A program made the translations under genes and the position numbers. A DNA stretch of 64,000 nt from Arbacia lixula (taxonomy: Eukaryota; Echinodermata; Echinoidea; Arbacioida; Arbaciidae): positions 3,413,680 to 3,477,679 of the forward strand of contig OZ022589.1 of the NCBI GenBank assembly GCA_963669155.1. Direction: 5' to 3'. The notes beneath the pieces are model-generated. The model ran no database searches. It saw only the letters and a program-made list of their open reading frames with translations, and was not told the DNA's origin. Shown here one piece after another: positions 22,821 to 34,932 of this stretch (the first letter of the stretch is position 1; every line of letters starts with the position of its first letter).

Positions 22821-25800
22821 TTTCTTTATGAATACATCAAAGTACTAACAGGGGTCACGGCATTATTCCGTGCAAATATCTTATAGAAATAATTGTTTTG
22901 CAAGATCAAGGTCTGACTGCGCGTGGGCCCAACCCAACGCTCAGTGTAAGTACATGCGGGAATCTTTCACCACGTGTAGTTGCAGTATTTATTTTACCAT
23001 GGTTCAAACTCAACCGCCTCTATTTTCAGAGGCCCTTCTGTAAAGTGTTCATGAAACAGATATGCCATTTTCAGATAAACATATACCAATTACATACGTT
23101 CATATTATGTAAATACAGTAGAACTTAGAGAGGGAACACATGGGGAAATGAGCTTCTTTCTTTAGTCAATGCGTTTGTGTGTATGTTCGTAATTGTATGC
23201 AGGCGTGTGTGTATGTGAGAAATAGAAAAAGAAATGGAAAGAAATATAGACAGAGAAACATAGAAAGAGAACAGAGGAAAGAGAAATGTAGGAGGAGAGA
23301 CAAACAGAGCTGATAATGGTGATAGGCTAAACACATGGATAACTACAGCCATCTATACACAGATTTTGGCAAGCAAGCAGACAATAAAATAATATGCGCC
23401 ATATTGTTACCTATTGAAACTGAGTTGGCCAAACTGGCTCTGAGAATAACGATGTAGAGAACGAACGGGAGAGTGCAAGAGAATATCAAAGAGATTGAAG
23501 GAGAGACAGAGAGAGAAAGAGAGAGAGAGATTGAAGGAGAGACAGAGAGAGAAAGAGAGAGAGAGATTGAAGGAGAGACAGAGACAGACGAGAGGGACAT
23601 ACAGACAGACAAACAGAGGGGGGGGGGGGGGTTGCTACAGCGGCATATTGTCATTTATAAATATTTGATTATTCCCACCATATGAGAAGGCTGGAGTAAT
23701 TACAGATCAGTTATACAAAATATGCTTTAAGATGTCTCTTTTGAAACACAACTTCCTCTTTTCAATGTACACAATAAATCGCACTAGATATCTGTACGGA
23801 CTGGTCGGTTGATGTGCGTTAGCTCAATCCCGTAGAATGTATCTCCTGTTACAGAATTCAGTCACGAGATTCACGCTACGCTGCACATCAATTGAATGTC
23901 TACAACAGATATGCAAATAGAGGTGATATGAGACAATACGTGTGTCAGGGAGCTGTTGCTCGGAAGCATATCCCCCCCCCCACATGTATCACTGCAGATA
24001 TCAAACATAAATTATCATAAACATGTTTGCAAATAGAAAATATAAATTGGATATCAATTGATACAAAATATTTGTATGTAGCTGCAAAATAAATGATTAG
24101 TGAGCAAAAAGGGAAGGGGAATAAAGTCACGGTAGATACATATGGGTCTCTATTCATTTCAGTATACAAGCAATCGGTCGACAGAGTTCTAACATAAGGT
24201 CATTTTAGTATGCACTATTTTAAAAGATTGCATTGATCATCTAAATTTGTACGTTTTTCGACATTTACTCCACATGGTTTTCACCGAATTAAACAATATT
24301 TGCAGGCCTATCATTGAAGATCAATGTAAAACTTTGCTGCTGGGCAAGTAAAGTTTGCATTTCGTAAGTATCCTTTTTCTTTTAGCACGGGCAGCGATCG
24401 CTCAAGGGCATATGTACTCCCTTTGTCTAAAGTAACTATAGGTTGGGAAGCCTCTTCCCCTTCCCCCTAGATGAGGGACCATAATCTCAATGATTTGCCA
24501 GGCATTTTCTTATCTAACATTTTTGTGAAAAATAATGTTGATTTATTCTGGTTAAAGTAAAACAAGATATTATTATTATTAACATTTCTCTTCATATAAT
24601 ATCCTTGATTATACAGTGCGTCCCACAAAAAGGAAACCCATCTTTGGAGCTAGATATCACAATAATCATTGATGATGTTTCGATCATAAATTCAACATTA
24701 ATTGGTAATAAAAGGAACAGCACTTTGACAGGCATTATGTACGTACACAGAGTCGGCCATTCCATGCCTTGTACTTGCGTATGGAGACTGTATAGTCCGT
24801 CTGCTTTGTAAAATGTATACCATCGTTGGAGGCCAATGTGCGATAGTACATGACACGTAGCACATGCTATTATAGACTTCTACTGAATATGATAAATGAA
24901 ATGAATACATAACGCACCTCATCACGTGATGTCTGCGCTCATTCCTCAAGCCTTATTTGGTGACAAGCTGCACCCTATTTCTTTATGAATACATCAAAGT
25001 ACTAACAGGGGTCACGGCATTATTCCGTCCAAATATCTTATAGAAATAATTGTTTTGCAAGATCAAGGTCTGACTGCGCGTGGGCCCAACCCAACGCTCA
25101 GTGTAAGTACATGCGGGAATCTTTCACCACGTGTAGTTGCAGTATTTATTTTACCATGGTTCAAACTCAACCGCCTCTATTTTCAGAGGCCCTTCTGTAA
25201 AGTGTTCATGAAACAGATATGCCATTTTCAGATAAACATATACCAATTACATACGTTCATATTATGTAAATACAGTAGAACTTAGAGAGGGAACACATGG
25301 GGAAATGAGCTTCTTTCTTTAGTCAATGCGTTTGTGTGTATGTTCGTAATTGTATGCAGGCGTGTGTGTATGTGAGAAATAGAAAAAGAAATGGAAAGAA
25401 ATATAGACAGAGAAACATAGAAAGAGAACAGAGGAAAGAGAAATGTAGGAGGAGAGACATACAGAGCTGATAATGGTGATAGGCTAAACACATGGATAAC
25501 TACAGCCATCTATACACAGATTTTGGCAAGCAAGCAGACAATAAAATAATATGCGCCATATTGTTACCTATTGAAACTGAGTTGGCCAAACTGGCTCTGA
25601 GAATAACGATGTAGAGAACGAACGGGAGAGTGCAAGAGAATATCAAAGAGATTGAAGGAGAGACAGAGAGAGAAAGAGAGAGAGAGATTGAAGGAGAGAC
25701 AGAGAGAGAAAGAGAGAGAGAGATTGAAGGAGAGACAGAGACAGACGAGAGGGACATACAGACAGACAAACAGAGGGGGGGGGGCTTGCTACAGCGGCAT

Positions 25801-28225
25801 ATTGTCATTTATAAATATTTGATTATTCCCACCATATGAGAAGGCTGGAGTAATTACAGATCAGTTATACAAAATATGCTTTAAGATGTCTCTTTTGAAA
25901 CACAACTTCCTCTTTTCAATGTACACAATAAATCGCACTAGATATCTGTACGGACTGGTCGGTTGATGTGCGTTAGCTCAATCCCGAAGAATGTATCTCC
26001 TGTTACAGAATTCAGTCACGAGATTCACGCTACGCTGCACATCAATTGAATGTCTACAACAGATATGCAAATAGAGGTGATATGAGACAATACGTGTGTC
26101 AGGGAGCTGTTGCTCGGAAGCATATCCCCCCCCCCCCCACATGTATCACTGCAGATATCAAACATAAATTATCATAAACATGTTTGCAAATAGAAAATAT
26201 AAATTGGATATCAATTGATACAAAATATTTGTATGTAGCTGCAAAATAAATGATTAGTGAGCAAAAAGGGAAGGGGAATAAAGTCACGGTAGATACATAT
26301 GGGTCTCTATTCATTTCAGTATACAAGCAATCGGTCGACATAGTTCTAACATAAGGTCATTTTAGTATGCACTATTTTAAAAGATTGCATTGATCATCTA
26401 AATTTGTACGTTTTTCGACATTTACTCCACATGGTTTTCACCGAATTAAACAATATTTGCAGGCCTATCATTGAAGATCAATGTAAAACTTTGCTGCTGG
26501 GCAAGTAAAGTTTGCATTTCGTAAGTATCCTTTTTCTTTTAGCACGGGCAGCGCTCAAGGGCATATGTACTCCCTTTGTCTAAAGTAACTATAGGTTGGG
26601 AAGCCTCTTCCCCTTCCCCCTAGATGAGGGACCAAAATCTTAATGATTTGCCAGGCATTTTCTTATCTAACATTTTTGTGAAAAATAATGTTGATTTATT
26701 CTGGTTAAAGTAAAACAAAATATTATTTTTAACATTTCTCTTCATATATTATCCTTGATTATACAGTGCGTCCCACAAAAAGGAAACCCATCTTTGGAGC
26801 TAGATATCACAATAATCATTGATGATGTTTCGATCATAAATTCAACATTAATTGGTAATAAAAGGAACAGCACTTTGACAGGCATTATGTACGTACACAG
26901 AGTCGGCCATTCCATGCCTTGTACTTGCGTATGGAGACTGTATAGTCCGTCTGCTTTGTAAAATGTATACCATCGTTGGAGGCCAATGTGCGATAATACA
27001 TACCACGTAGCACATGCTATTATAGACTTCTACTGAATATGATGAATGAAATGACTACATAACGCACCTCATCACGTGATGTCTGCGCTCATTCTTCAAG
27101 CCTTATTTGGTGACAAGCTGCACCCTATTTCTTTATGAATACATCAAAGTACTAACAGGGGTCACGGCATTATTCCATGCAAATATCTTACAGAAATAAT
27201 TGTTTTGCAAGATCAAGATCTGACTGCGCGTGGGCCCAACCCAACGCTCAGTGTAACTTCAGGCGGGAATCTTCCACCACGTGTAGATGCAGTATTTATG
27301 TTACCATGGTTCAAACTCGACCGCCTCTATTTCAGAGGCCCTTCTGCAAAGTGTTCATGAAACAGATATGCTATTTTTATACCAATTACATACGTTCATA
27401 TTATGTAAATGCAGTAGAACTTAGAGAGGGAACACATGGGGAAATGAGCTTCTTTCTTTAGTCAATGCGTTTTTTGTGTATGTTCGTAATTGTATATAGG
27501 CGTGTGTGTATGTGAGAAATAGACAAAGAAATGGAAAGAAATATAGACAGAGAAACATAGAAAGAGAACAGAGGAAAGAGAAATGTAGGAGGAGAGACAT
27601 ACAGAGCTGATAATGGTGATAGGCTAAACATATGGATAACTACAGCCATCTATACACAGATTTTGGCAAGCAAGCAGACAATAAAATAATATGCGCCATA
27701 TTGTTACCTATTGAAACTGAGTTGGCCAAACTGGCTCTGGGAATAACGATATAGAGAACGAACGGGAGAGTGCAAGAGAATATCAAAGAGATTGAAGGAG
27801 AGACAGAGAGAGAAAGAGAGAGAGAGATTGAAGGAGAGACAGAGAGAGAAAGAGAGAGAGAGATTGAAGGAGAGACAGAGACAGACGAGAGGGACATACA
27901 GACAGACAAACAGAGGGGGGGGGGGGCTTGCTACAGCGGCATATTGTCATTTATAGATATTTGATTATTTCCACCATATGAAAAGGCTGGAGTAATTACA
28001 GATCAGTTATACAAAATATGCTTTAAGATGTCACTTTTGAAACACAACTTCCTCTTTTCAATGTACACAATAAATCGCACTAGATATCTGTACGGACTGG
28101 TCGGTTGATGTGCGTTAGCTCAATCCCGAAGAATGTATCTCCGGTTACAGAATTCAGTCACGAGATTCACGCCACACTGCACATCCATTGAATATCTACA
28201 AAAGAGCCCAGGGGTGGTATAAGCA
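22821..28225. repeat. tandem array of a 2.15-kb unit, about 2.5 copies
   Basis: Units start TTTCTTTATGAATACATCAA at 22,821, 24,978 and 27,128, giving periods of 2,157 and 2,150 bp. The first two units differ by scattered single bases and run lengths; the third is more diverged and stops matching at about 28,200. Sequence resembling the unit's inner part also precedes the first unit (about 22,690-22,820). Each unit contains a GA-rich minisatellite and the first two a GTGCGTCCCACAAAAAGGAA motif (24,617 and 26,767). No protein recognised. Confidence 0.9.
23490..23620. repeat. GA-rich 34-bp minisatellite (repeated in each array unit)
   Basis: Three units of ATTGAAGGAGAGACAGAGAG followed by AGAAAGAGAGAGAG. 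The same block recurs at about 25,650-25,780 and 27,788-27,915. Long open frames here on both strands are artefacts of low complexity. Confidence 0.8.
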
Positions 28226-28311
28226 TAATATCTGTTGTTCGGAAGCATGTCCCCCCCCCCCCCGCCCACATGTAGCACTGCTTGCAGATATCAAACATGA
28301 ATTATCACGAT

Positions 28312-29440
28312 ACATACTTGTGGACAAGTATAAGGTGATCTGCATTGACAAATTTGTGCACAGACATGGTATGGTAAATGCACGGTGACACCATCGTCTT
28401 TCCATGGTGACACTATCTATTTATTAGAAATCAGAGGCAACGCTCAAGAAAACTCATAAAGCCACGTACAATATACTAACATTTCAGAGACTTCACAAAA
28501 TGATCACATGTCTGTGCTAATAACATTTGATTAATATCATGTAAGATAAAGGGGCGAGAGAAAAAGATTGGGAAAGAAAATCTCAAAGACAATGACAAAG
28601 TGAGGGATAGAACAGAGGAAAGTGGCAAAATAAACATTGCAAAAGGAATACAAAAATTGACCATACCCACTCCAGGAAACGAACCGGGGGCCTCGAGATC
28701 TTAAAGCAGCGCCTTACCCGTTGAGCCACACATCTTCCCATTCACTTAACACGTAATGCCCAGCAGGGGCTAGGATGATTAAGAAATTGATATTCAAGCT
28801 GAAATTTCGCCATGATCGCGACATCTGATTAAAAAATAAAGGTTACGTTCACGAAAGCTAGTAGACTCAGCTACAACATACTAAAATTTCAGAGTAAAAG
28901 AATTGAACATAAGCGAGATACAGCTCCTAGAAGCTCGTCATGTCATTTCATAAATACCCCTTCCATTGACATAACACGTACATGCGACCGATTTTGACAT
29001 TAATGTCTATAATCAAATTTATACCATGAAGATGGAATCCTGTTAAGAATTAGGGCTGATATTTCATAGAACCATGTCTCAGCTATCACATACTGAAATA
29101 TGGAAGAAAATTGACAAAGGATTATTGAGATACGCAAGAACGGGTAAAAAAGTTGATGACGTCATACATGAAAATTGATTTTTTTTCGATTCATATGGCA
29201 ATATGATGACGTCACGATGTATTTAACGACCAAATGATACATGAAATAGCATCTAGAGTTCCCACTCTTTCAAAATATGAAAAAAAAAATTGGGATTACC
29301 AGCCATTCTGAGGAGCTATTTTGAGGAGCCGATTGAATATAGTCATGTATTTTGCAATATTTGCACACAAAAACGTATTGACGCGCGCGCGGATTTTGAA
29401 CTTTGACGCACCCGCACGACCTTATTATTGCATGAAAATG
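28312..29440. repeat. 1.1-kb composite repeat, copy 2
   Basis: Same order of parts as 21,335-22,432 and same orientation, lying on the other side of the 2.15-kb tandem array. The two copies therefore bracket the array as direct repeats. Confidence 0.75.
28673..28732 (-). repeat. tRNA-derived SINE head, copy 2
   Basis: Same layout as at 21,671: A-box-like TGGCTCAACGGG and B-box-like GGTTCGTTTCC on the - strand. The B box is slightly worn. Confidence 0.6.
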
Positions 29441-29690
29441 GCTCAAAATTGCAGAATGTAATTTATGGAGTGTCAGAAACATGAAACCAGTAAAAACACG
29501 GAATTTTGACGCTGCGTTTGCGCTACGCACGGAAAAATGTGCGAACGCGCGCGTACGCGCGGAAATTTTTGAAATGCTCGAAATAGCCTAAAACATATGC
29601 AAAAAAAATTCTAGCTGATTTAGAGCATTTTTAAATTTTGCACGCTTGTAAATGCAATAATGTACGCGTACGCGCGCGTTTTTTTGTAAT
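29380..29690. repeat. CGCG-rich alternating purine-pyrimidine patch
   Basis: Unusual density of CG steps in runs such as GCGCGCGCGG, GCGCGCGTACGCGCGG and CGCGTACGCGCGCG within otherwise AT-rich DNA. No gene recognised. A CG density this high implies little methylation decay or recent arrival. Confidence 0.6.
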
Positions 29691-29947
29691 GAAATTATTT
29701 TTCAACTTGTTTAATTTATTCATGTCAAATTTCATTTTGATCCAATTATCCATTCTGGAGTAGGATGAAGCAATAGTTTTTCAATAAATTGCTCGTTGAT
29801 GACGTTATGATCATGTGATGACCTTGAAAAGCTTATTCCAAAAAGATTACATTAATACCAAGAAGTGATAAAAGTTTCAATAAAAATGATGTGGCAATTA
29901 TGAGTTATGCCCGGCACAAAAAAGTGGGGGTGAAGGAATAAAAATAA

Positions 29948-30032
29948 AGAACAAGAAGAAGAAGAAGAAGAAGAAGATAAAGAAAAGTTTAACGAAATTA
30001 AGAGGTGATCTGTCGTTGACGACAGACCACCT
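29948..30032. repeat. GAA run followed by a 30-nt hairpin
   Basis: (GAA)n at about 29,952-29,980, then AGGTGATCTGTCGT and its inverted partner ACGACAGACCACCT (30,003-30,032, one mismatch, 2-base loop). It may be the 3' end of a repeat family; the 5' end is not identified. Confidence 0.5.
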
Positions 30033-30204
30033 AATAATAATAGATCTGATCTTCAGTAAACCAGGGGGTGAAAGAGAGAGGGAGAGAGAGGGGGGGGGGG
30101 GGAGGGGGGGTCGCAGATAAATGTCCCTCCTCCATTTTTGACATATAAACGGTTTGGAGGGATACTTATTCCGTAAATGAGCCCTAACTTTATCCCAATG
30201 GAAG

Positions 30205-30990
30205 ATGAATAATCGACTTATTTATCTTCTTATTTTACTGTTGCTTCTTCCCCTTCCTCCCCCTCTTCTTCTTCTCCTTCCCTTTCTTTTCTTGCTGATA
30301 TTCTTCTCATCAACTCCCCCATCTTTTATTTCTCTTGCTTTTCTTTCTTCTTTATCGACTCCTTCTTCTTTATCATCTCTATTTCCTTCTTTATTGTCTT
30401 CTTCTCATTCTTTTTTTATTCTTCTTATTTTCGTCATCTCTTTTGATATCATTCTTTTCCTTCTCCTTCTTATTCTGCTCCTTCTACCTCTCCCTCCTTC
30501 TACATCTCCTGCTTTCCTTCTTCGTTATTCTTCCTTTATACCTTGCTTTTCTTCTTCTTCTCCTCGTTCTTCTTCTCTCTTCTCTCCGATTTCTTTTTTG
30601 TCTCCCCCCCCCCCCCGCCTCCCCCTCTTCTAGTTCTCTTGCGTCTGCTTCGTATTTTTTAAAAATCTTTTTCTCCTCCTTCTCCTTTTTTTTCTCCTCT
30701 TATCCTTCTTCATTTCTTTCAATATTTCTCTTCACCTCCTCTTTCTGCTAATTCTTCCCCTCCCTTTTCTTTCACGTCTCCTTCTCCCATCCCCCTTCTA
30801 CTTCTCTTTTTTGCCTCTCCTTCGTTATTCATCTCCTCCTTTCTCTCCTTCTTCTTCTTCTTCTTCTTCTTCTTCTTCTTCTTCCTCTTCTACTTCGTTG
30901 TTCTGCATTTTTTCTTTGTCTTTTTTCCCTCACCCCCTCTCCTACTAGTTTCTCCTTCTTTTGTCATTCTTCTTTTCATTTTTTTCCCTT
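30205..30990. repeat. polypyrimidine tract of about 0.8 kb
   Basis: The + strand is almost entirely C and T, with CTT-rich sub-blocks (pure CTT run at about 30,850-30,885) and C runs near 30,605 and 31,006-31,029. It creates long spurious open frames of Leu, Ser and Phe. Mirror-repeat pyrimidine DNA of this kind can form triplex structure (established knowledge). Confidence 0.85.
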
Positions 30991-31039
30991 TTCTCTTTCC
31001 TCATCCCCCCCCCTCCCCCCCCCCCCCCCGTGATCACGA

Positions 31040-31340
31040 CCGCTGCGATGACATAACTCCGCTCTTCATGAATATGGATTTCGATACGGAGATCGTGAGG
31101 TGCACGCCATTGGTCAAACAAGACGAATATATGAATATTCATCTATGACAGTCGTTTTTCATGAATATTCATTACATAATGACGTCGAAAGAAGGGAAAT
31201 CGCTCATCCGGAGAGCGCTTTCTTTCTATTGGCGGAACGCGCGCTAAGCACCGCCTACTGATGGAAACGCCGCGGTCTTCTGTTTCCTGGAAATGAAATC
31301 GTACGGCGCGGTTCACGCTCAGTTATTGAAATCGGGTTTC
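31040..31340. promoter_or_regulatory. promoter-like patch, possible control region of lipase B
   Basis: A locally GC-richer, CG-containing stretch with two CCAAT boxes in inverted form (ATTGG at about 31,109 and 31,219), a CRE-like TGACGTCG at about 31,181, and three ATGAATAT words, two of them in the palindrome ATGAATATTCAT. It is 3.4 kb upstream of the first lipase coding exon. Function is inferred from composition only. Confidence 0.3.
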
Positions 31341-33370
31341 TCGGGTTAAAAAAGCTCACCAAGTAGACGATGATGCGACCTGTGGCATGAATAGAATGCC
31401 TTACCGTGTTGCAAATTTCTTAAAATGTTTCGTATTAGTAAACATGTTTGATTTACACCTCCCCTGCGAAAAATGGGGTAATATAATCCATGATTTCAAC
31501 AGATATTTAAATATCAATTTGAAATTTAATTGGAATTCGTAAAGATGACATCAAATTTAAGTACAATCGCGGAAGATGTTTACGGTACACCATGTGTAAA
31601 GTCCTGGAAGGACTAAGATGAAAACAAGTGAATAGAATTGGAGGTGAATTGGAAAGGCGAGAAAGTGGGGATTTGAAAGTTCTTTCGAAATGAGTGTACG
31701 ACTGTAAACCAAAAGGAGTGACGAGCTGATGCATAGAGAAGTAGACTCCACGTTTCGGGCAGTTGGACTGTCCGTCTTCAGAAATGAGTGTTCGCTAGTT
31801 GTTGTTGTTGTTGCTGGTTGATTTTAGGCGCGTGTTCAATCACACCCGATTATGTACACGCCGGCATAGTAGTGGGTCGAATAATGCAGCTAGCACGTCA
31901 CTTAGGAGGTGGCTGGCTCTCCGGAAAGAAGTCTACGACCCTGTGTTCATTTAGTTCGTTTCTTTTAGAGGTCATATTGTTAATATTTTTTGTTTGAGGT
32001 GCATTTATTGTTAATATTTCTTTCATCTTTGACAATTCTTTTAACTCCTTTTCTCTCATCATGTTCAGTGCGCATATTTAAAAAAAAAAGAGGGAAAGGA
32101 TTTTCAAGCAATGCCAGTTTTCAACTAGTTACCATTTATGACACGTATCATACAAGAACTATAGATTGAGGGAGAAAAGATTGATAAAAAAGAAAAGAAG
32201 GAACATTTTTTTTTGTTATACTGTAAATAATGTAACATATTCAGCATGCTTTGTAGTTCCTATGAGAGGCAAGTCCAACCTTGCAAACGTTCTCTCAAAT
32301 GGATACTGTAAAACCAAGAACAAAATATTTAATCTATGGGAGCGTTCTGATAATCATGTATTCACGCTTGTAAAGAAAGTACAACAAGGTAATTGGTCTA
32401 AAAAATATCAATTTGAGACAGGTACTGAAATACTTTAATTGCTCTCTCAATACAATGCTTGATCTAGACACAAGAATAAAATGTGTATTATTCTGCTCAT
32501 TTTGTTTCATGCATTTTGATATTTCATATAGCAAGATGTTGTGTGGCGGTACCTGTGACGTATGTGCAGACGTAGGAGGTCCTAGTTTAATAGATAAACA
32601 CAACTAGATAGAAGGAGTAGTTAAGCATACATTCCAATAAACATTTAGAAATTTAGACATTAAAACAATAATTGCCATCTAATCTAGTGCAGACAACAAC
32701 AATTACAACAAAATATTTATATTTAGTTGTTCTAACCAACATTTTTTGGAGCATATTGCCGTACTACTATATATATACTAAAGTGAGCGGTAGGAGTAGG
32801 GTAGGATAAGATATGATTAGGATAGGATTAATATAGAATTAGGGTTGTGTGTGCGTTTATATCCATGTATGTTAAATCATGTGAAATAATATTCCACCAT
32901 AATTAAACTTTTTTTAGACTGGTCATAAACGAATGTTTTGTACGTGTTTTAAAAGTTTTTTTAAAGACCGTTTTAACGGATTTTGTACGTCTCCAGTTTC
33001 CAAAAGGTTTTTAAAGTTTTGTTTAGGTTCTTTAAACGATTAAAAGGCGTTTTTAAAACGTCTGAAACCTACTACGTTTTGACGTCCATAATAGCGTTTT
33101 ATTCGACATCCAACAAACCCCACTAGGAATGTTTTTAAAAAAGTTTTTTTTTTTTTTATTACATGGAATATAAAATATAACTTCAAACTTGAACTACACT
33201 GTACCAAATAGTCATGATACACACATCTTACATTCATCCAAAATTGCTCGTTAAACGCTGCAAAGAAGAGGTAGAGGAATAGAGATAGAAATAAATGAGA
33301 GAGCACAAAAGAAAAACACTTAATGGTCCCCCTCCCCGACACTAACACAGTAAAATGTACACCCACTCTC
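31341..33370. other. AT-rich spacer (gap note)
   Basis: No gene supported. Short open frames at 31,788-31,997 and 32,166-32,438 have no recognisable domain. At 32,920-33,120 the sequence is dense in TTTTAAA and AAAACG words, perhaps a decayed inverted-repeat element. T run at about 33,146-33,157. Confidence 0.5.
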
Positions 33371-33507
33371 CCACGCCTACATACACAGAACTTGGCCATA
33401 CACCGACATAAACAGAGACACATGCATAAACCTACCCGCAGAGACACAGACACACACACGCACAAACACCCACAAACACACAGACACATAAACACACACA
33501 TACACAC
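33371..33507. repeat. CA/GACA-rich microsatellite, interrupted by the LTR
   Basis: ACACA-type repeats run up to 33,507 and resume as ACACATACAC at 34,524, immediately after the LTR. The LTR therefore landed in the microsatellite. Confidence 0.75.
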
Positions 33508-34523
33508 TGTTACAAATGTGTATAAGTTGTACATATAGCCATACATGTAGCCATTACATGAGCTGCTTTATGTGCTTGTGAAATTCCTCACTGGTGAAAT
33601 AAACATTGCGCAATGTACTGCACAGAAGATTCTGGAATGTGAGAAGACTCTGGCAGAGGAGATTTACATGCAGGAATGTTGCAGCTAGCTGAGACTCATT
33701 AGCATAATAAAGGAGCTCAGATGGGCTAGTGATGACTCATCAGTGTAATCTAGGTCAGGTCAATATTGTTTGTCATGTTTACAAGCATAGGTACAGTATA
33801 TGTACAATATAGAGATTACTGGATGTATTGAGAAATTTCTGGAAGTAGAGTTAATGGAACCTTCTAGAATGTACAAATTGTAGTATATATATGAGTGACT
33901 TGGATATAGGACCTCAGAGTTTAACATACCATCCTAGCTCCAGCCATGTACCTGTGATAACCTGCATTAGAGAGTTTTCATATCATCTTGCTCCAGTCAC
34001 CTGTGGTAAAAGTAACCTGCATCTAAGATATTGTTGCGACCCTGGCTCAATACTTACCTGTGGATTTATACGAGGATTTTCCCTACGTGGATAACTACAG
34101 TACCTGCCTGTTAAATAGCGCTTATGAGATCCTGCCTGTGAAAGCGTGAAAGCTCTGTGGATTAACATTTGACCATCTTGGATCATCTATTTGGACTTGA
34201 CTATCTGGAATACCTGCTCTTCAGCGTACAACATTAGGATCAACATTGCGATCATAATTTGGGAATACTGGATTGGATTATCAACTGGACCATCAGCGAG
34301 AGCCGTGGATCCATTGGACTTCAGTATCCTCCAGCACTGTAAGCTAACCTGTATCCATACATTGTAAAGTAACCTATATTGATGTATTGATGTATTGATG
34401 TACTGCAAGTGAACGCTTGTCTTGGTTTTTAAAAGGGGAAAATACCCCATATAATAAAGAACACCTGAACTAAATATTGGTATCATTTTGTGCGATCCTT
34501 TCTGGCGTGAACTGATCGTAACA
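33508..34523 (+). mobile_element. solo LTR, probably Ty3/Gypsy-like
   Basis: A 1,016-bp segment beginning TGTTAC and ending GTAACA, the TG...CA inverted termini of LTRs, flanked by ACAC on both sides (ambiguous because the target is a CA repeat). It has a TATA-like TATATATATGAG at about 33,883 and an AATAAA at about 34,460. No internal region or second LTR lies beside it, so it looks like a recombined solo LTR and a fossil. Family assignment is tentative. Confidence 0.65.
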
Positions 34524-34702
34524 ACACATACACGCTCGTACACTGATATCGTGGGAGGATTTATGCCTAGGAGTCATTGAGTGAAAAGAGGTTTTGTCCA
34601 CAATACGCTTCACGGCATAAATATAATCGTTATGATCCTTGAGTGCATATGAAATTGAAGAAACACCAATAAAACCCGAGCAATAGAACAAACTCCGATC
34701 AA

Positions 34703-34932
34703 ATGAAAAATTTTGTGTCAAGTATGGCATCGCAAATATCTACTAACGATGCTGTAGAGCTGACGAAATACACGAACTCAACGTCGAGAACGATCTTGGC
34801 GTCCACGTCGAGGGCGAGTTTGGTATCCATCCGTAGTGGTGGAGCACGATCTCGGTACACGCAGGAGCTCGGAAAAGATGGAAAACGTCGCCAGTCTTCG
34901 TATCACAAAATCATCGAAGTCCCACAAGGAAG
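34703..34932 (+). CDS. first coding exon of lipase copy B
   Basis: The exon is open for 76 codons plus two bases and ends at AG/gtgcgt. The AG joins the single A of the exon at 38,483 to make an Arg codon, which fixes the phase. The peptide is rich in Ser, Thr, Arg and Lys and ends KIIEVPQGR. No other upstream exon was needed to complete the reading frame. It lies about 180 bp after a solo LTR. A non-coding 5' exon further left is possible but not visible. Confidence 0.72.

Noticed and set aside
22898-23128. Open frame repeated identically in array units
   Set aside because: Conserved only because the DNA unit is tandemly duplicated; no domain, and the third unit does not keep the frame.
30205-30751. 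Two long overlapping open frames rich in Leu, Ser and Phe
   Set aside because: They arise from a polypyrimidine tract; composition alone keeps them open in several frames.
33040-33546. 168-codon - strand frame with many Cys and Val
   Set aside because: Translation of a CA/GT microsatellite and AT-rich spacer; its end overlaps the LTR start.
34703-34723. First ATG as the certain start of lipase B
   Set aside because: The second in-frame ATG at 34,724 has the better context; the first is kept only as the outer limit.
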